From NCBI RefSeq assembly GCF_900166965.1, contig NZ_FUZI01000007.1, forward strand, positions 1 to 64,000: 64,000 bases of DNA, read 5' to 3'. Shown here piece after piece: positions 36,774 through 46,960 of this stretch (position 1 is its first letter; each line of letters starts with the position of its first letter). The translations under genes and the position numbers were made by a program. The stretch comes from Photobacterium piscicola (GTDB lineage: Bacteria; Pseudomonadota; Gammaproteobacteria; Enterobacterales; Vibrionaceae). A model generated the notes under the pieces. It was not told the origin of the DNA and made no database searches. It saw only the letters and a program-made list of their open reading frames with translations.

Positions 36774-39053
36774 TTAACTGTCGGTTAATTGATCATCGGT
36801 TGCTGTTTGCGGAGAATCAATTTCAATATCAGTCACACGTTGCAAGCCTCGTGGTAACATTGAGCCTCGACGTCCTCGCTCACCACGGAAGTTCTCAAGA
36901 TCACTTGGTTTCAGACCTAACTTTCGCTTACCTGCATACAAGGTTACATGACTATCAGCTGTGATCACCATCAAATACGACAAAAACTCTTCACGGGCTT
37001 TTGCGCGTGCTGATGGAATATTAATGATCTTATTCCCCTTGCCTTTACCCAACTGTGGTAAATCTTTAATTGGGAATAATAGCATTCGACCTTCATTAGT
37101 GATGGCCATGATTTGATCATTATTAATATCAGCAATAGGCTGCGGTGGCAGCACTAAGGACTTTTCAGGTACGGTTAATAAGGCTTTACCGCTCTTATTT
37201 TTCGATACCATATCACTGCTCTTACAGATGAAACCATAGCCTGCATCGGATGCCATTAGCCATAATTGATTATCATCAGCCATCATTACCTGTCGCATAT
37301 TGGTGCCAGGCGTCAGATTTAAACGACCAGTAATCGGCTCACCCTGGCTACGTGCGGATGGTAAACTATGAGACTCAAGCGCATAACTACGACCATCTGA
37401 ACCTAAGAATATCGCGGGTTGATTACTCTTACCTCGCGCGTGTGCAAGGTAGTTATCACCTGATTTATAATTAAGTGTATTAGGATCAACATCATGCCCT
37501 TTCGCATGACGGATCCAGCCTTTTTCAGACAGAACAACCGTGATCACTTCACTTGGCAGTAAATCACGCTCAGTCATGGCTTTTGCTTCTGCTCGTTCAA
37601 TTAATGGAGAACGACGATCATCACCATACTTTTCAGCATCAGCGATCATTTCTTTTTTAATTAAAGTATTTAAACGACGCTCAGAACCTAATAGTTTTTC
37701 AAGTTGTTCGCGTTCTTTGGCTAATTCGTCTAATTCGCCACGGATCTTAATTTCTTCAAGCTTGGCTAACTGACGCAGTTTAATTTCTAGAATTGCATCC
37801 GCTTGGGTTGTACTTAAATCAAAGCGTGACATTAATTCAGCTTTGGGATCATCTTCACTACGAATGATCTCAATCACTTCATCAATATTTAAATATGCCG
37901 CTAATAAACCTTCCAAAATATGTAAACGGGCGATCACTTTATCTAAACGATACTGCAAACGGCGACGAACAGTACTACGGCGGTACTCAAGCCATTCTTT
38001 AATAATCGTCACCAAGCCTTTAACTTGTGGACGACCATCTAAGCCCAACATATTAATGTTCGCACGAAAACTTTTTTCTAAATCTGTTGATGCAAATAAG
38101 TGGTTCATTAACTGATCGCAATCAATACGATTAGTACGCGGCACAATCACGATTCGAGTTGGGTTTTCATGATCCGATTCATCACGCAGGTCTTCAACCA
38201 TTGGCAATTTTTTAGCACGCATTTGCGCCGCAATTTGCTCCAATAATTTGGCCCCTGATGTCTGATGAGGCAACGCGGTAATAACAATATCACCGTTTTC
38301 TTTATGCCAAATAGCGCGCATTTTAACGCTACCACGCCCAGTGGCGTACATCTTCTTCAAATCAGATTTTGAGGTAATGATTTCAGCTTCAGTAGGATAA
38401 TCAGGACCTTGAACAAATTCCATTAATTGCTCAAGATCAGCATTAGGATTATCGATCATGTGTACCGCAGCATTAGCTACTTCACGTACGTTATGCGGGG
38501 GAATATCTGTTGCCATACCAACCGCAATACCAGTAATACCATTTAATAGAATATGAGGTAATCGTGCTGGCAACATTTTAGGCTCAAGTATAGTACCGTC
38601 AAAGTTAGGTACCCAATCGGCTGTGCCTTGGTTTATTTCAGATAATAGGATTTCTGAAAAACGCGATAAACGTGATTCAGTGTAACGCATTGCAGCAAAA
38701 GATTTGGGATCATCAGGCGCACCCCAGTTACCTTGACCGTCGACTAACGGATAACGGTAAGAGAAAGGCTGTGCCATCAGTACCATCGCTTCATAACACG
38801 CAGAATCACCGTGTGGATGGAATTTACCTAATACGTCACCAACTGTACGTGCCGATTTTTTATATTTTGCTGTTGCGTTCAAACCTAATTCAGACATCGC
38901 ATAAATAATACGACGTTGTACTGGTTTTAAGCCGTCACCAATAAAAGGCAAGGCACGATCCATGATCACATACATGGAGTAATTTAAATAAGCGTCTTCA
39001 GTAAACTTTCTAAGTGGAAGCTGTTCAACGCCATCCATAGAGACATCAGTCAT
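36774..39053 (-). CDS. parC: DNA topoisomerase IV subunit A
   Basis: 759 residues (E. coli 752). With ParE decatenates daughter chromosomes and relaxes supercoils. N-terminal breakage-reunion domain with the catalytic Tyr in [10 protein letters not shown] and the quinolone-pocket [12 protein letters not shown] (Ser84 and Glu88, unmutated relative to the sensitive form), then a coiled-coil gate and C-terminal beta-pinwheel. 80 bases downstream of parE on the same strand; likely one operon. Confidence 0.98.
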   Translation of the reverse strand: MTDVSMDGVEQLPLRKFTEDAYLNYSMYVIMDRALPFIGDGLKPVQRRIIYAMSELGLNATAKYKKSARTVGDVLGKFHPHGDSACYEAMVLMAQPFSYRYPLVDGQGNWGAPDDPKSFAAMRYTESRLSRFSEILLSEINQGTADWVPNFDGTILEPKMLPARLPHILLNGITGIAVGMATDIPPHNVREVANAAVHMIDNPNADLEQLMEFVQGPDYPTEAEIITSKSDLKKMYATGRGSVKMRAIWHKENGDIVITALPHQTSGAKLLEQIAAQMRAKKLPMVEDLRDESDHENPTRIVIVPRTNRIDCDQLMNHLFASTDLEKSFRANINMLGLDGRPQVKGLVTIIKEWLEYRRSTVRRRLQYRLDKVIARLHILEGLLAAYLNIDEVIEIIRSEDDPKAELMSRFDLSTTQADAILEIKLRQLAKLEEIKIRGELDELAKEREQLEKLLGSERRLNTLIKKEMIADAEKYGDDRRSPLIERAEAKAMTERDLLPSEVITVVLSEKGWIRHAKGHDVDPNTLNYKSGDNYLAHARGKSNQPAIFLGSDGRSYALESHSLPSARSQGEPITGRLNLTPGTNMRQVMMADDNQLWLMASDAGYGFICKSSDMVSKNKSGKALLTVPEKSLVLPPQPIADINNDQIMAITNEGRMLLFPIKDLPQLGKGKGNKIINIPSARAKAREEFLSYLMVITADSHVTLYAGKRKLGLKPSDLENFRGERGRRGSMLPRGLQRVTDIEIDSPQTATDDQLTDS

Positions 39054-39133
39054 CGTGAGATAATCCGTCTTAAATAATGCGATTCGGCAAACATAATGTT
39101 TGCCGATTTAAAAATGATATACGTGGGGATGAA

Positions 39134-41017
39134 TTATACTTCCGCCATATCGCCTTTACTTTGTAGCCAATGGCGACGATCTTCTGCGCGTTTTTTACCG
39201 AGCAACATATCCATCATTTCATTGGTTTCACTATCATCATCAATAGTTAATTGCACCAAACGACGGGTATTCGGATCCATAGTGGTTTCACGTAATTGCA
39301 GAGGGTTCATTTCACCCAGACCTTTAAAGCGTTGCACGTTGATCTTACCGCGTTTGCCTTTTAAACGCTCAAGAATGGCATTCTTTTCAGATTCATCCAG
39401 TGCATAAAAGACCTCTTTACCCAAATCGATACGGTAAAGGGGAGGCATAGCAATAAAGATATGCCCAGCTCGTACTAAGGCTTCAAAGTGCTTCATAAAT
39501 AAGGCACACAACAACGTTGCAATGTGTAAGCCATCGGAGTCCGCATCGGCAAGCACACAGATTTTACCGTAGCGTAAACCACTCAAATCATCACTATCAG
39601 GATCAATGCCCAATGCGATTGAGATATTATGCACTTCTTCAGATCCCAACACTTGATCCGATGACACTTCCCACGTATTCAAGATCTTACCGCGTAACGG
39701 CATGATGGCTTGATACATACGATCACGGGCTTGTTTCGCAGAGCCGCCCGCCGAGTCACCTTCCACCAAGAATAATTCAGTACGATTTAAATCTTGTTGA
39801 GAACAGTCGGCTAATTTACCCGGTAATGCAGGGCCTGAAGCGATCTTTTTACGAACGACTTTTTTACTGGCTCGCATACGGCGATGGGCATTAGCAATAC
39901 AAACTTCTGCCAATAATTCAGCCAGTTGTGGCCTTTCATTCAGCCACAAACTAAAGGCATCTTTTACAACACCAGAAACAAATGCCGCACATTGACGCGA
40001 CGATAAACGTTCTTTAGTTTGACCTGCAAATTGTGGGTCTTGCATTTTGACGGAGAGCACGTACGCACAGCGATCCCAAATGTCATCGGCAGTCAGCTTT
40101 ACACCACGCGGTAACAAATTACGGAACTCACAGAACTCCCGCATAGCATCTAGCAAGCCTTGGCGCAAACCATTAACATGCGTACCACCTTGTGCAGTTG
40201 GAATCAGGTTAACGTAACTTTCAGTAATTAATTCACCGCCTTCAGGCAACCATAATAGCGCCCAATCAGCCGCTTCTGTTGCACCACTAAAGACACCGGT
40301 AAAAGGTTCTTCAGGCAATAAAGTATAGCCTTTAACACCTTCAGCCAAATAATCTTTAAGGCCATCCTCATAGCACCAAGTAACTGTTTCATCAGTTATT
40401 TTATTGGTAAATACCACTTCTAAGCCAGGGCATAACACTGCTTTAGCTTTTAAATTACTTTTAAGACGGGTAACTGAAAATTTAGCACTATCAAAATATT
40501 TAGGATTCGGCCAAAAATGAACTTTAGTCCCTTTAGCGCGACGACCACAAGTGCCAATCACTTCTAATTCAGAGACTTTATCGCCATTTTCAAATGCGAT
40601 TTGGTACACTTGACCGTCACGTTTAACCGTCACTTCAACCCGATTAGAAAGGGCGTTAACAACTGAAATACCTACCCCGTGCAAACCACCTGAAAATTGG
40701 TAGTTCTTGCCCGAAAATTTACCTCCGGCATGCAATTTACATAGAATAAGTTCAACCCCAGAAACCCCTTCTTCTGGATGGATATCTACCGGCATACCAC
40801 GACCATCATCAATCACTTCTAATGATTGATCGGCATGAAGAATGACTTCAACTTTACGAGCATGTCCAGCCAAGGCTTCATCGACACTGTTATCGATAAC
40901 TTCTTGACCGAGGTGGTTAGGTCTTACCGTATCGGTATACATACCCGGACGGCGGCGTACTGGCTCAAGGCCATTTAGAACCTCAATGGCTCCAGCGTTA
41001 TAGCTTTGATCTGTCAT
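39134..41017 (-). CDS. parE: DNA topoisomerase IV subunit B
   Basis: 627 residues (E. coli 630). ATPase subunit: GHKL N-terminal domain (DNSVDEALAGHA, DDGRGMPVDIH, GGLHGVGISVVNAL), transducer domain, then TOPRIM with the EGDSAGGSAKQARDR motif and DADSDG metal site, which cleaves DNA with ParC. Upstream is yqiA (215-base gap), parC follows. Very similar over its length to the E. coli protein. Confidence 0.98.
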   Translation of the reverse strand: MTDQSYNAGAIEVLNGLEPVRRRPGMYTDTVRPNHLGQEVIDNSVDEALAGHARKVEVILHADQSLEVIDDGRGMPVDIHPEEGVSGVELILCKLHAGGKFSGKNYQFSGGLHGVGISVVNALSNRVEVTVKRDGQVYQIAFENGDKVSELEVIGTCGRRAKGTKVHFWPNPKYFDSAKFSVTRLKSNLKAKAVLCPGLEVVFTNKITDETVTWCYEDGLKDYLAEGVKGYTLLPEEPFTGVFSGATEAADWALLWLPEGGELITESYVNLIPTAQGGTHVNGLRQGLLDAMREFCEFRNLLPRGVKLTADDIWDRCAYVLSVKMQDPQFAGQTKERLSSRQCAAFVSGVVKDAFSLWLNERPQLAELLAEVCIANAHRRMRASKKVVRKKIASGPALPGKLADCSQQDLNRTELFLVEGDSAGGSAKQARDRMYQAIMPLRGKILNTWEVSSDQVLGSEEVHNISIALGIDPDSDDLSGLRYGKICVLADADSDGLHIATLLCALFMKHFEALVRAGHIFIAMPPLYRIDLGKEVFYALDESEKNAILERLKGKRGKINVQRFKGLGEMNPLQLRETTMDPNTRRLVQLTIDDDSETNEMMDMLLGKKRAEDRRHWLQSKGDMAEV

Positions 41018-41232
41018 ATCACGGAAATTTACGGGAAAATTTTACAAACAATAGTCAGTAACCCTCGCGTTGTTGTCAAGCGAGAGTCAGCGGAAAACTC
41101 ACATTCAGTGAGTGGCGCCTCTTTTTTGGCTTTATTAAAAAGGGGCGTAAACAAGCTATTCATTTATGCTAATGCACAGAACTTGATTTATAGGGTAGCC
41201 TATCTCGTTACTCAATGAACAGATAAGTCAGG
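41018..41232. other. yqiA-parE spacer
   Basis: 215 bases with the parE promoter presumably inside. A plus-strand hairpin CGCCTCTTTTT / AAAAAGGGGCG (one G-U) lies at ~41115-41146. The short open frame at 41006-41218 has no supported product. Confidence 0.4.
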
Positions 41233-41811
41233 TTATAACCCTAAGAATTGAATAATGGTGGCGGGAAAACGTTCAAAATCACAAAAACCATGATCACCAT
41301 CAGCCTCAATTGTTAACCGACAGTGTGCATATTTTAATGCTGCTTGGCGATAATCAAGCACTTCATCACCTTGCTGTAATAATACCCATAATAATTGCGG
41401 TTGGGTAATATTGAGCACTTCAAGCGCTTTCAATTGTTCAATATGCTGAGTCTCCAATACATAGTGTTCACCACTGTATGGATTCTGTTGCGGCCCAAGA
41501 AAATCAACTAACAATTGATATGGCTTAACCGCTGGATTAACCAACACGGCAGGCAGTTGATAGCACTCACTGAGCCAGGCACTTAAATAGCCCCCCAAAG
41601 AACTTCCGACAACACCAATGGTATAGTGGTCTTGGTACTGCTCAATGAGTTGTGTAAGGTATTGGCTTGCCTCAGCAGGATAGCTTGGTAATTGAGGAGC
41701 AACAACCTTTATATCCGGTCGGTGTTCGTCACAATACGCTATCATTTGCTGGGCTTTCAATGATAATGGCGAGCTATTAAAGCCATGTAAGTAAATCAAT
41801 AATGATGGCAT
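41233..41811 (-). CDS. yqiA: YqiA-family esterase
   Basis: 192 residues. Alpha/beta hydrolase fold, cytosolic, shown to be an esterase on short acyl or palmitoyl-CoA-like substrates in E. coli. Oxyanion LHGFNSSP near the start, nucleophile elbow GSSLGG (Ser ~70-71), Asp in QQGDEVLDY and catalytic His in DGDHGF. Start codon overlaps the cpdA stop by one base. Physiological substrate unknown. Confidence 0.9.
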   Translation of the reverse strand: MPSLLIYLHGFNSSPLSLKAQQMIAYCDEHRPDIKVVAPQLPSYPAEASQYLTQLIEQYQDHYTIGVVGSSLGGYLSAWLSECYQLPAVLVNPAVKPYQLLVDFLGPQQNPYSGEHYVLETQHIEQLKALEVLNITQPQLLWVLLQQGDEVLDYRQAALKYAHCRLTIEADGDHGFCDFERFPATIIQFLGL

Positions 41812-42635
41812 TAGTAACCAGCTGCATCTAGTTTGGGTTTAAATTGATCACCACTAATGCGATGAACGCTGGTGATGATACGTCCATCTTTAGTCAGTTC
41901 TAAATAACGCCAACCCGGATTATTATGATCTAATGCAAAATCATCAGAATCTGGCATAAACTGAATACACGTAGATGGTGTCGCCAACACACGCACATCA
42001 TGGTACATACGATCTAAATCTTGGTGAATATGACCGCACAATACCGCTTTCACTTGCGGGTGGCGATCAATCACATGCCATAAACCACTATTATTATGCA
42101 GTTGATGTTGATCAAGCCACGCACTACCCGCTTCTAGTGGATGATGGTGTAATAAAATCAAAGCATGCCGCTCAGGATAGCGGGTCAGAGCGTTCTCTAA
42201 TAATAGCAATTGCTCCGCACTTAATTCACCATGCGGTACACCTTGTACTTGGCTATCGAGTAAAATCATTTGCCAATAATCACCCACTAATACCTGTTGC
42301 TGAGGCTTAATTTGCTCACTCGGTAAAATGGATTGCATTGTCGGCTGAAAATCATGATTTCCAGGTAACCAAAAACACGGTTGCGACCAACGTGAGATAC
42401 CATCAGCAAAACGCTGATAAGAGTATGGCGTATGGTCTTGAGAAATATCACCCGTGGCTACAATAGCATCAAAATGGCGCGCGGCAATATCTACCCCAGC
42501 GAGCACGGCATGAAAACTTTCTTTGGTTGCCACGCCAAGCAAAGAGCCTGAACCATTGGCAAACAAATGAGTGTCAGTAATTTGCAGAAGAACCACACTT
42601 TCGGGGTTAGTCTGCGGCAGCGAATAGGTCTGCAA
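41811..42635 (-). CDS. cpdA: 3',5'-cyclic AMP phosphodiesterase
   Basis: 274 residues if it begins at TTG 42633-42635, which has an AAGG 11 bases upstream and gives the E. coli length (275); a TTG at 42663-42665 would add ten residues but has no ribosome site. No ATG is available near. Class III cyclic nucleotide phosphodiesterase, a calcineurin-like metallophosphatase that lowers cAMP: QITDTHLFA, ATGDISQD, LPGNHDF, LLLHHHP and LCGHIHQ metal ligands are all present. Part of the conserved nudF-yqiB-cpdA-yqiA-parE run. Confidence 0.92.
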   Translation of the reverse strand: MQTYSLPQTNPESVVLLQITDTHLFANGSGSLLGVATKESFHAVLAGVDIAARHFDAIVATGDISQDHTPYSYQRFADGISRWSQPCFWLPGNHDFQPTMQSILPSEQIKPQQQVLVGDYWQMILLDSQVQGVPHGELSAEQLLLLENALTRYPERHALILLHHHPLEAGSAWLDQHQLHNNSGLWHVIDRHPQVKAVLCGHIHQDLDRMYHDVRVLATPSTCIQFMPDSDDFALDHNNPGWRYLELTKDGRIITSVHRISGDQFKPKLDAAGY

Positions 42636-42675
42636 AACGTAAAAAACCTTGTCTATTCTGAGCAATTAAGTTCAA

Positions 42676-43104
42676 TTAACAAACGGATTGTTTACTAAGC
42701 CCGTGGCGTAAACAATGCTTCAACCAGTCACCTAAGAAAAGGTTGACTTGATGTTTCTCATTTTTTTGATGCATACGCAAGTTAGGATAATCATATATTG
42801 GCTTGAGACGAGAAATCTGTTGAGCAGCACACACTTCTGCTACCTTAGCGTCATGGTATAACCGCACAGTTAATAAGGGGGCTAGATACTCAGCCACTGC
42901 CTTACTCTCAACTAAACCTAATGTTACCACTGTGGTGTAACGTGTTGTTTCAATAACTTCTAACTGGTATACATCATCACACACTAGGTATACGTGTTTA
43001 TCTCCAACAGCATCACTGCGAGGCAATAACGGAAGGAGTTTAGCGTAATTGGTTTCATACAAGCGCATTAGGCTTGTCAAATCAACAGTATACCTTTTAT
43101 TCAA
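42676..43104 (-). CDS. yqiB: DUF1249 protein YqiB
   Basis: 142 residues, conserved in this operon in enterics and vibrios. YTVDLTSLMRLYETNYAKLLPLLP and a basic C-terminal half (RLYHDAKVAEVC...) are the family hallmarks. No catalytic motif, signal or membrane segment. It lies between nudF (32 bases) and cpdA. Function unknown. Confidence 0.9.
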   Translation of the reverse strand: MNKRYTVDLTSLMRLYETNYAKLLPLLPRSDAVGDKHVYLVCDDVYQLEVIETTRYTTVVTLGLVESKAVAEYLAPLLTVRLYHDAKVAEVCAAQQISRLKPIYDYPNLRMHQKNEKHQVNLFLGDWLKHCLRHGLSKQSVC

Positions 43105-43136
43105 ATCATTCCCCTAGGATTATAAGATAATTTATT

Positions 43137-43772
43137 TTATGCCTGTCGCAAACGTTGATGATGAAGTTGCAGCCATTGTAATGCGATAATTGTAGCTGCG
43201 TTTTCAATTTTACCAGATTCTAGCCATTGATAAGCCTGATTTCTGGAAACAACATGTACACGAATATCTTCTGATTCACTCGCAACCCCGTGTATCCCTT
43301 GGGCTAAACGACTATCGACCTCACTAATAAAAATATCAAGTATTTCAGAACAACCACCAGAGCTAGACAAATAACGTGAAATCTTTTCAGTTTTACCAAG
43401 CACTAAACCCGATTCTTCAGTTGCTTCTCGACGTACCACTTGTTCTGCTGATTCATCGTCATGATCAAGCATACCAGCCACAATTTCTAACTGCCATGGC
43501 TGACAATTAGCCGCTAACGCACCCACGCGAAACTGTTCAATCAATACCACTTGGTCACGCACAGGATCATAGGGTAAAACGGCGGCGGCATGACCACGTT
43601 CAAATAATTCACGCTCAAACTCTCCGCTCCAACCACCAGCAAACAGCTTATGCCGTAAACGGTATTTGATCATTTTAAAAAAACCGTCATATACTGTCTT
43701 GGTTGATATAACCTCGACATCATTCCGATGAAATGTCTGAGACATAGATAAATTATCTGATCCTTTAGTCAT
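43137..43772 (-). CDS. nudF: ADP-ribose pyrophosphatase
   Basis: 211 residues. Nudix hydrolase: ADP-ribose to AMP + ribose 5-phosphate, cytosolic dimer. Nudix box G-x5-E-x7-REATEESG-type read as GMLDHDDESAEQVVRREATEESG (split here: GMLDHDDESAEQ then VVRREATEESG), with the metal-binding Glu residues kept. GGAG ribosome site 5-6 bases before ATG 43772. First gene of the nudF-yqiB-cpdA-yqiA group, divergent from tolC. Confidence 0.95.
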   Translation of the reverse strand: MTKGSDNLSMSQTFHRNDVEVISTKTVYDGFFKMIKYRLRHKLFAGGWSGEFERELFERGHAAAVLPYDPVRDQVVLIEQFRVGALAANCQPWQLEIVAGMLDHDDESAEQVVRREATEESGLVLGKTEKISRYLSSSGGCSEILDIFISEVDSRLAQGIHGVASESEDIRVHVVSRNQAYQWLESGKIENAATIIALQWLQLHHQRLRQA

Positions 43773-44091
43773 GATTTTCTCCTTTGACGATAAATATCAA
43801 TTAAAAGTTCATCAACTCCAACCGATATTGTATCAAACTTAAGTAATATTCCTTGTAGTTATACTTTAAGTGTAATATTCCACTTTTAATGTTTAAACAA
43901 TTAAATATCATGTATCTTTTTGACACGGTGTTTATTAAATCGATTACAATAAGTTTATTATCGAATGTTAGAATACAGTCATTAGGTAAAACTACGTAAT
44001 GATCAGTTTCAAGCAAGCCTGCTTCAGGTAAACTGGCGCTTGCACTATTTATACATTCCCATTTTTGTCAGCAAGACCAGGAAAGGCATCC
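43773..44091. promoter_or_regulatory. divergent nudF / tolC region
   Basis: 319 bases. TTGACA at 43920-43925 and TACAAT at 43945-43950 could be a tolC promoter, but the 19-nt spacer is long. A 71-codon open frame on the minus strand (43801-44016) has no ribosome site or recognisable motif and I do not call it. No MarA-type box could be identified with confidence. Confidence 0.45.
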
Positions 44092-45390
44092 ATGAAAAAA
44101 TTGCTTCCAATCATTATTAGCCTTGCAGTTGGCTCAATGAGTCAATCAGCATCGGCTGACGATCTCGCTCAGATTTATCAGCAAGCCAAGCAAAATGATC
44201 CACAACTTCTAAAAGCCGCGGCCGATAAAGATGCAGCTTTTGAAGCAATCAATTCTTCACGTAGTACCCTTTTGCCACAAATTAATCTTTCTGCAGGCTA
44301 CAACACCTACTACCTTGACTCAAAAGAAGGCAAGGATAACGGTTTCAATGCTGGCGTAACATTAAGCCAGTCACTCTATAATCGCGCTAGTTGGGTTGGT
44401 CTTGATATTGCAGAAAAGCAAGCTCGTCAAAGTGATGCAGCTTACGCAGTTACGCAACAAGGTCTAATCTTACGTGTCTCTACAGCGTATTTTAATGTGT
44501 TAAAAGCGCAAGATGATTTGAAGTTTGGTGAAGCAGAAAAAGCAGCGGTTGGTCGTCAACTAGAACAAATGAAACAACGCTTTGAAGTAGGTCTATCAGC
44601 AATTACAGACGTTTACGATGCACAAGCACAATACGATACTGTATTGGCGTCTATCATCGTTAAGAAAAATACTCTTGCTAATAGCTACGAAGAATTACGT
44701 GAAATCACTGGTCATGCTTATTCATCACTAGATCTATTAAATACCGCAAGTTTCTCAGCAAGCAAGCCTAAGCAAGCGGCTGATAATCTAGTTAAAGATG
44801 CAGAAACTGAAAACTTGACCTTACTCGCGTCACGCATCGGTCAAGATATTGCTCGTGATAATATTTCATTAGCAGATTCAGGACACTTACCGACCTTATC
44901 ATTTGAATCTGGTTATCAATACGATGATACAAGTCGACTAATGAGCCCAGATGAAGGCAACCTAAGTGCTGGTATTCGAATTGATCTTCCTGTGTACACG
45001 GGCGGTAATACCACATCTCAAGTAAAACAAGCACAATATAAATACGTATCGGCAAGTGAAGATCTAGAAGCACAATACCGTTTAATCGTAAAAGATGTAC
45101 GTAACTACTATAACAACATTAATGCAACGATTGGTTCAATCAATGCATATAAACAATCTGTTGTTTCTGCAAAATCAGCATTAGAAGCAACAGAAGCTGG
45201 TTTTGATGTAGGTACACGTACTATTGTTGATGTATTAGACTCAACCCGTAGCCTATACTCAGCTAACAGTGAACTTGCTAATGCGCGTTATGATTATATC
45301 CTGGCGCAATTACAGTTAAAGCAAGCGGTAGGCACACTTAGCGAACAAGACGTGTTAGATATTAATACAGGTTTAATTCAAACTAAATAA
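44092..45390 (+). CDS. tolC: outer-membrane efflux channel TolC
   Basis: 432 residues from ATG 44092 with AGGAAAGG eight bases upstream; an earlier in-frame start adds nine unlikely residues. Signal peptide ends at SASA-DDL. Two structural repeats of the OEP family, each with periplasmic helices and beta strands: start DDLAQIYQQAKQNDPQLLKAA and the second-half RTIVDVLDSTRSLYSANSELANARYDYI. Trimeric channel joining tripartite efflux pumps and type I secretion. The tail after DINTGLIQTK is short compared with enteric TolC. Single gene with terminator. Confidence 0.96.
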   Translation: MKKLLPIIISLAVGSMSQSASADDLAQIYQQAKQNDPQLLKAAADKDAAFEAINSSRSTLLPQINLSAGYNTYYLDSKEGKDNGFNAGVTLSQSLYNRASWVGLDIAEKQARQSDAAYAVTQQGLILRVSTAYFNVLKAQDDLKFGEAEKAAVGRQLEQMKQRFEVGLSAITDVYDAQAQYDTVLASIIVKKNTLANSYEELREITGHAYSSLDLLNTASFSASKPKQAADNLVKDAETENLTLLASRIGQDIARDNISLADSGHLPTLSFESGYQYDDTSRLMSPDEGNLSAGIRIDLPVYTGGNTTSQVKQAQYKYVSASEDLEAQYRLIVKDVRNYYNNINATIGSINAYKQSVVSAKSALEATEAGFDVGTRTIVDVLDSTRSLYSANSELANARYDYILAQLQLKQAVGTLSEQDVLDINTGLIQTK

Positions 45391-45407
45391 GCCATTAATA
45401 TCAATAT

Positions 45408-45435
45408 AAAAAAAGCGCCTAACGGCGCTTTTTTT
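45408..45435. terminator. bidirectional terminator (tolC / hldE)
   Basis: 12-bp stem AAAAAAAGCGCC / GGCGCTTTTTTT with TAAC loop between the convergent stops. Confidence 0.92.
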
Positions 45436-45458
45436 GTGCGTGATAAATAATTCGAAAA

Positions 45459-46889
45459 TTAACCACGTCCACCGCGAATAGCTGCAATTATTTTTGAAGT
45501 TGAACAACCATCTTCAAAATTAAGCACTAACACTTGGCCTCCCGCCGCAATCACTTCTTTACCACCTGCAATTTGTTCAGGGGTGTAGTCACCACCTTTA
45601 ACTAAAATGCTCGGTAATACTTCACTGATTAATCGTTGTGGTGTCTCTTCAGTAAACGGTACCACCCAATCCACAGCACCTAATCCAGCTAATACCGCCA
45701 TACGACGATCTTCTGGATTCACTGGACGTCCAGGACCTTTTAAGCCTTTAACGGAATCATCAGAGTTTACCGCTACAATAAGTCGATCGCCCAATTTTGC
45801 CGCTTCTGTTAAATAGGCAACATGGCCTGCATGCAAAATATCGAAACAACCGTTAGTCATAACAACAGTTTCACCACGTGCACGTGCCGCTTTCACCGCA
45901 TCAACTAATGCTGATTCAGAAATAACCCCAAAACCGGTATCTTGACTACCATGAATTGCTTCAGTTAATTCAATCGTCGATAACGTTGATGTACCTAACT
46001 TCGCTACCACCACGCCCGCAGCCGCATTCGCGAGTTTGCATGAATCAGATAACGATTTACCTGCAGATAATGATGCCGCCAGTACCGAAATAACCGTATC
46101 ACCTGCACCCGTGACGTCATAAACTTCTTGCGCAAGGGTTGGCATATGTAACGGCTCACACCCTTTTTCAAGTAAGGTCATGCCATGTTCAGAGCGAGTA
46201 ACCAGTAAGGCTTCAAAATCAAATTGTTCGATCAGTGCCATGCCTTTTTCAACTAATTCTTGATCTGAATTTACACAACCAACAACGGCTTTAAATTCAG
46301 ATAAATTAGGTGTCAGTAACGTCGCACCACGGTAGCGTTCAAAGTCAGTTCCTTTAGGATCAACTAGCACTGGTAAGTTTGCTGCACGAGCCAATTGAAT
46401 CATCGCCTGCACATGAACTAACGCACCTTTAGCATAATCAGACAAAATAACCGCTTTTGCATTCGCTAGCGCAGGTTGCATTCGTTCAAGGATCGGGGCT
46501 GAATCGATATTTTGAAAACCTTCTTCAAAATCTAATCGAATCAACTGTTGGCCACGGCTCATCACCCGTAATTTGGTGATCGTTGGATATTGAGCAAGAG
46601 CAACGAAATCACTACAAATATTTAATGAGGTTAACTTTTCCGTTAACGCACGCGCTGCTTCATCTACGCCAGTTAGGCCGATCAATTTGGCATTGCCACC
46701 TAACGCAGCAATATTCATGGCCACGTTTGCCGCACCACCTGGGCGCTCTTCAATCTGATCAACCTTAACCACAGGCACTGGTGCTTCTGGTGAAATACGT
46801 TCAGTGGGACCCGTCCAGTAGCGATCTAACATTACATCGCCAACAATCAATACCTCTGCTTGGTTATAATCAGGCAGCGTCAGTTTCAT
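45459..46889 (-). CDS. hldE: bifunctional heptose kinase / adenylyltransferase
   Basis: 476 residues (E. coli 477). Two domains: N-terminal ribokinase-like heptose-7-phosphate 1-kinase (~1-315; [20 protein letters not shown]) and C-terminal nucleotidyltransferase (~345-476; [16 protein letters not shown] with the HxGH-type site). Makes ADP-heptose for the LPS inner core; its heptose intermediates are also ALPK1/TIFA innate signals in animals. 71 bases downstream of glnE on the same strand, as in E. coli. Confidence 0.97.
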   Translation of the reverse strand: MKLTLPDYNQAEVLIVGDVMLDRYWTGPTERISPEAPVPVVKVDQIEERPGGAANVAMNIAALGGNAKLIGLTGVDEAARALTEKLTSLNICSDFVALAQYPTITKLRVMSRGQQLIRLDFEEGFQNIDSAPILERMQPALANAKAVILSDYAKGALVHVQAMIQLARAANLPVLVDPKGTDFERYRGATLLTPNLSEFKAVVGCVNSDQELVEKGMALIEQFDFEALLVTRSEHGMTLLEKGCEPLHMPTLAQEVYDVTGAGDTVISVLAASLSAGKSLSDSCKLANAAAGVVVAKLGTSTLSTIELTEAIHGSQDTGFGVISESALVDAVKAARARGETVVMTNGCFDILHAGHVAYLTEAAKLGDRLIVAVNSDDSVKGLKGPGRPVNPEDRRMAVLAGLGAVDWVVPFTEETPQRLISEVLPSILVKGGDYTPEQIAGGKEVIAAGGQVLVLNFEDGCSTSKIIAAIRGGRG

Positions 46890-46960
46890 TTCTTTCTCCG
46901 AGAATATGGCAACGTTCGAATACTAGCATAAACTAAAATCAAGGGGCATCGGGATCACAC

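Noticed and set aside
43801-44016. 71-codon minus-strand open frame between nudF and tolC
   Set aside because: AT-rich, no ribosome site, no known motif, and lies across the tolC control region.
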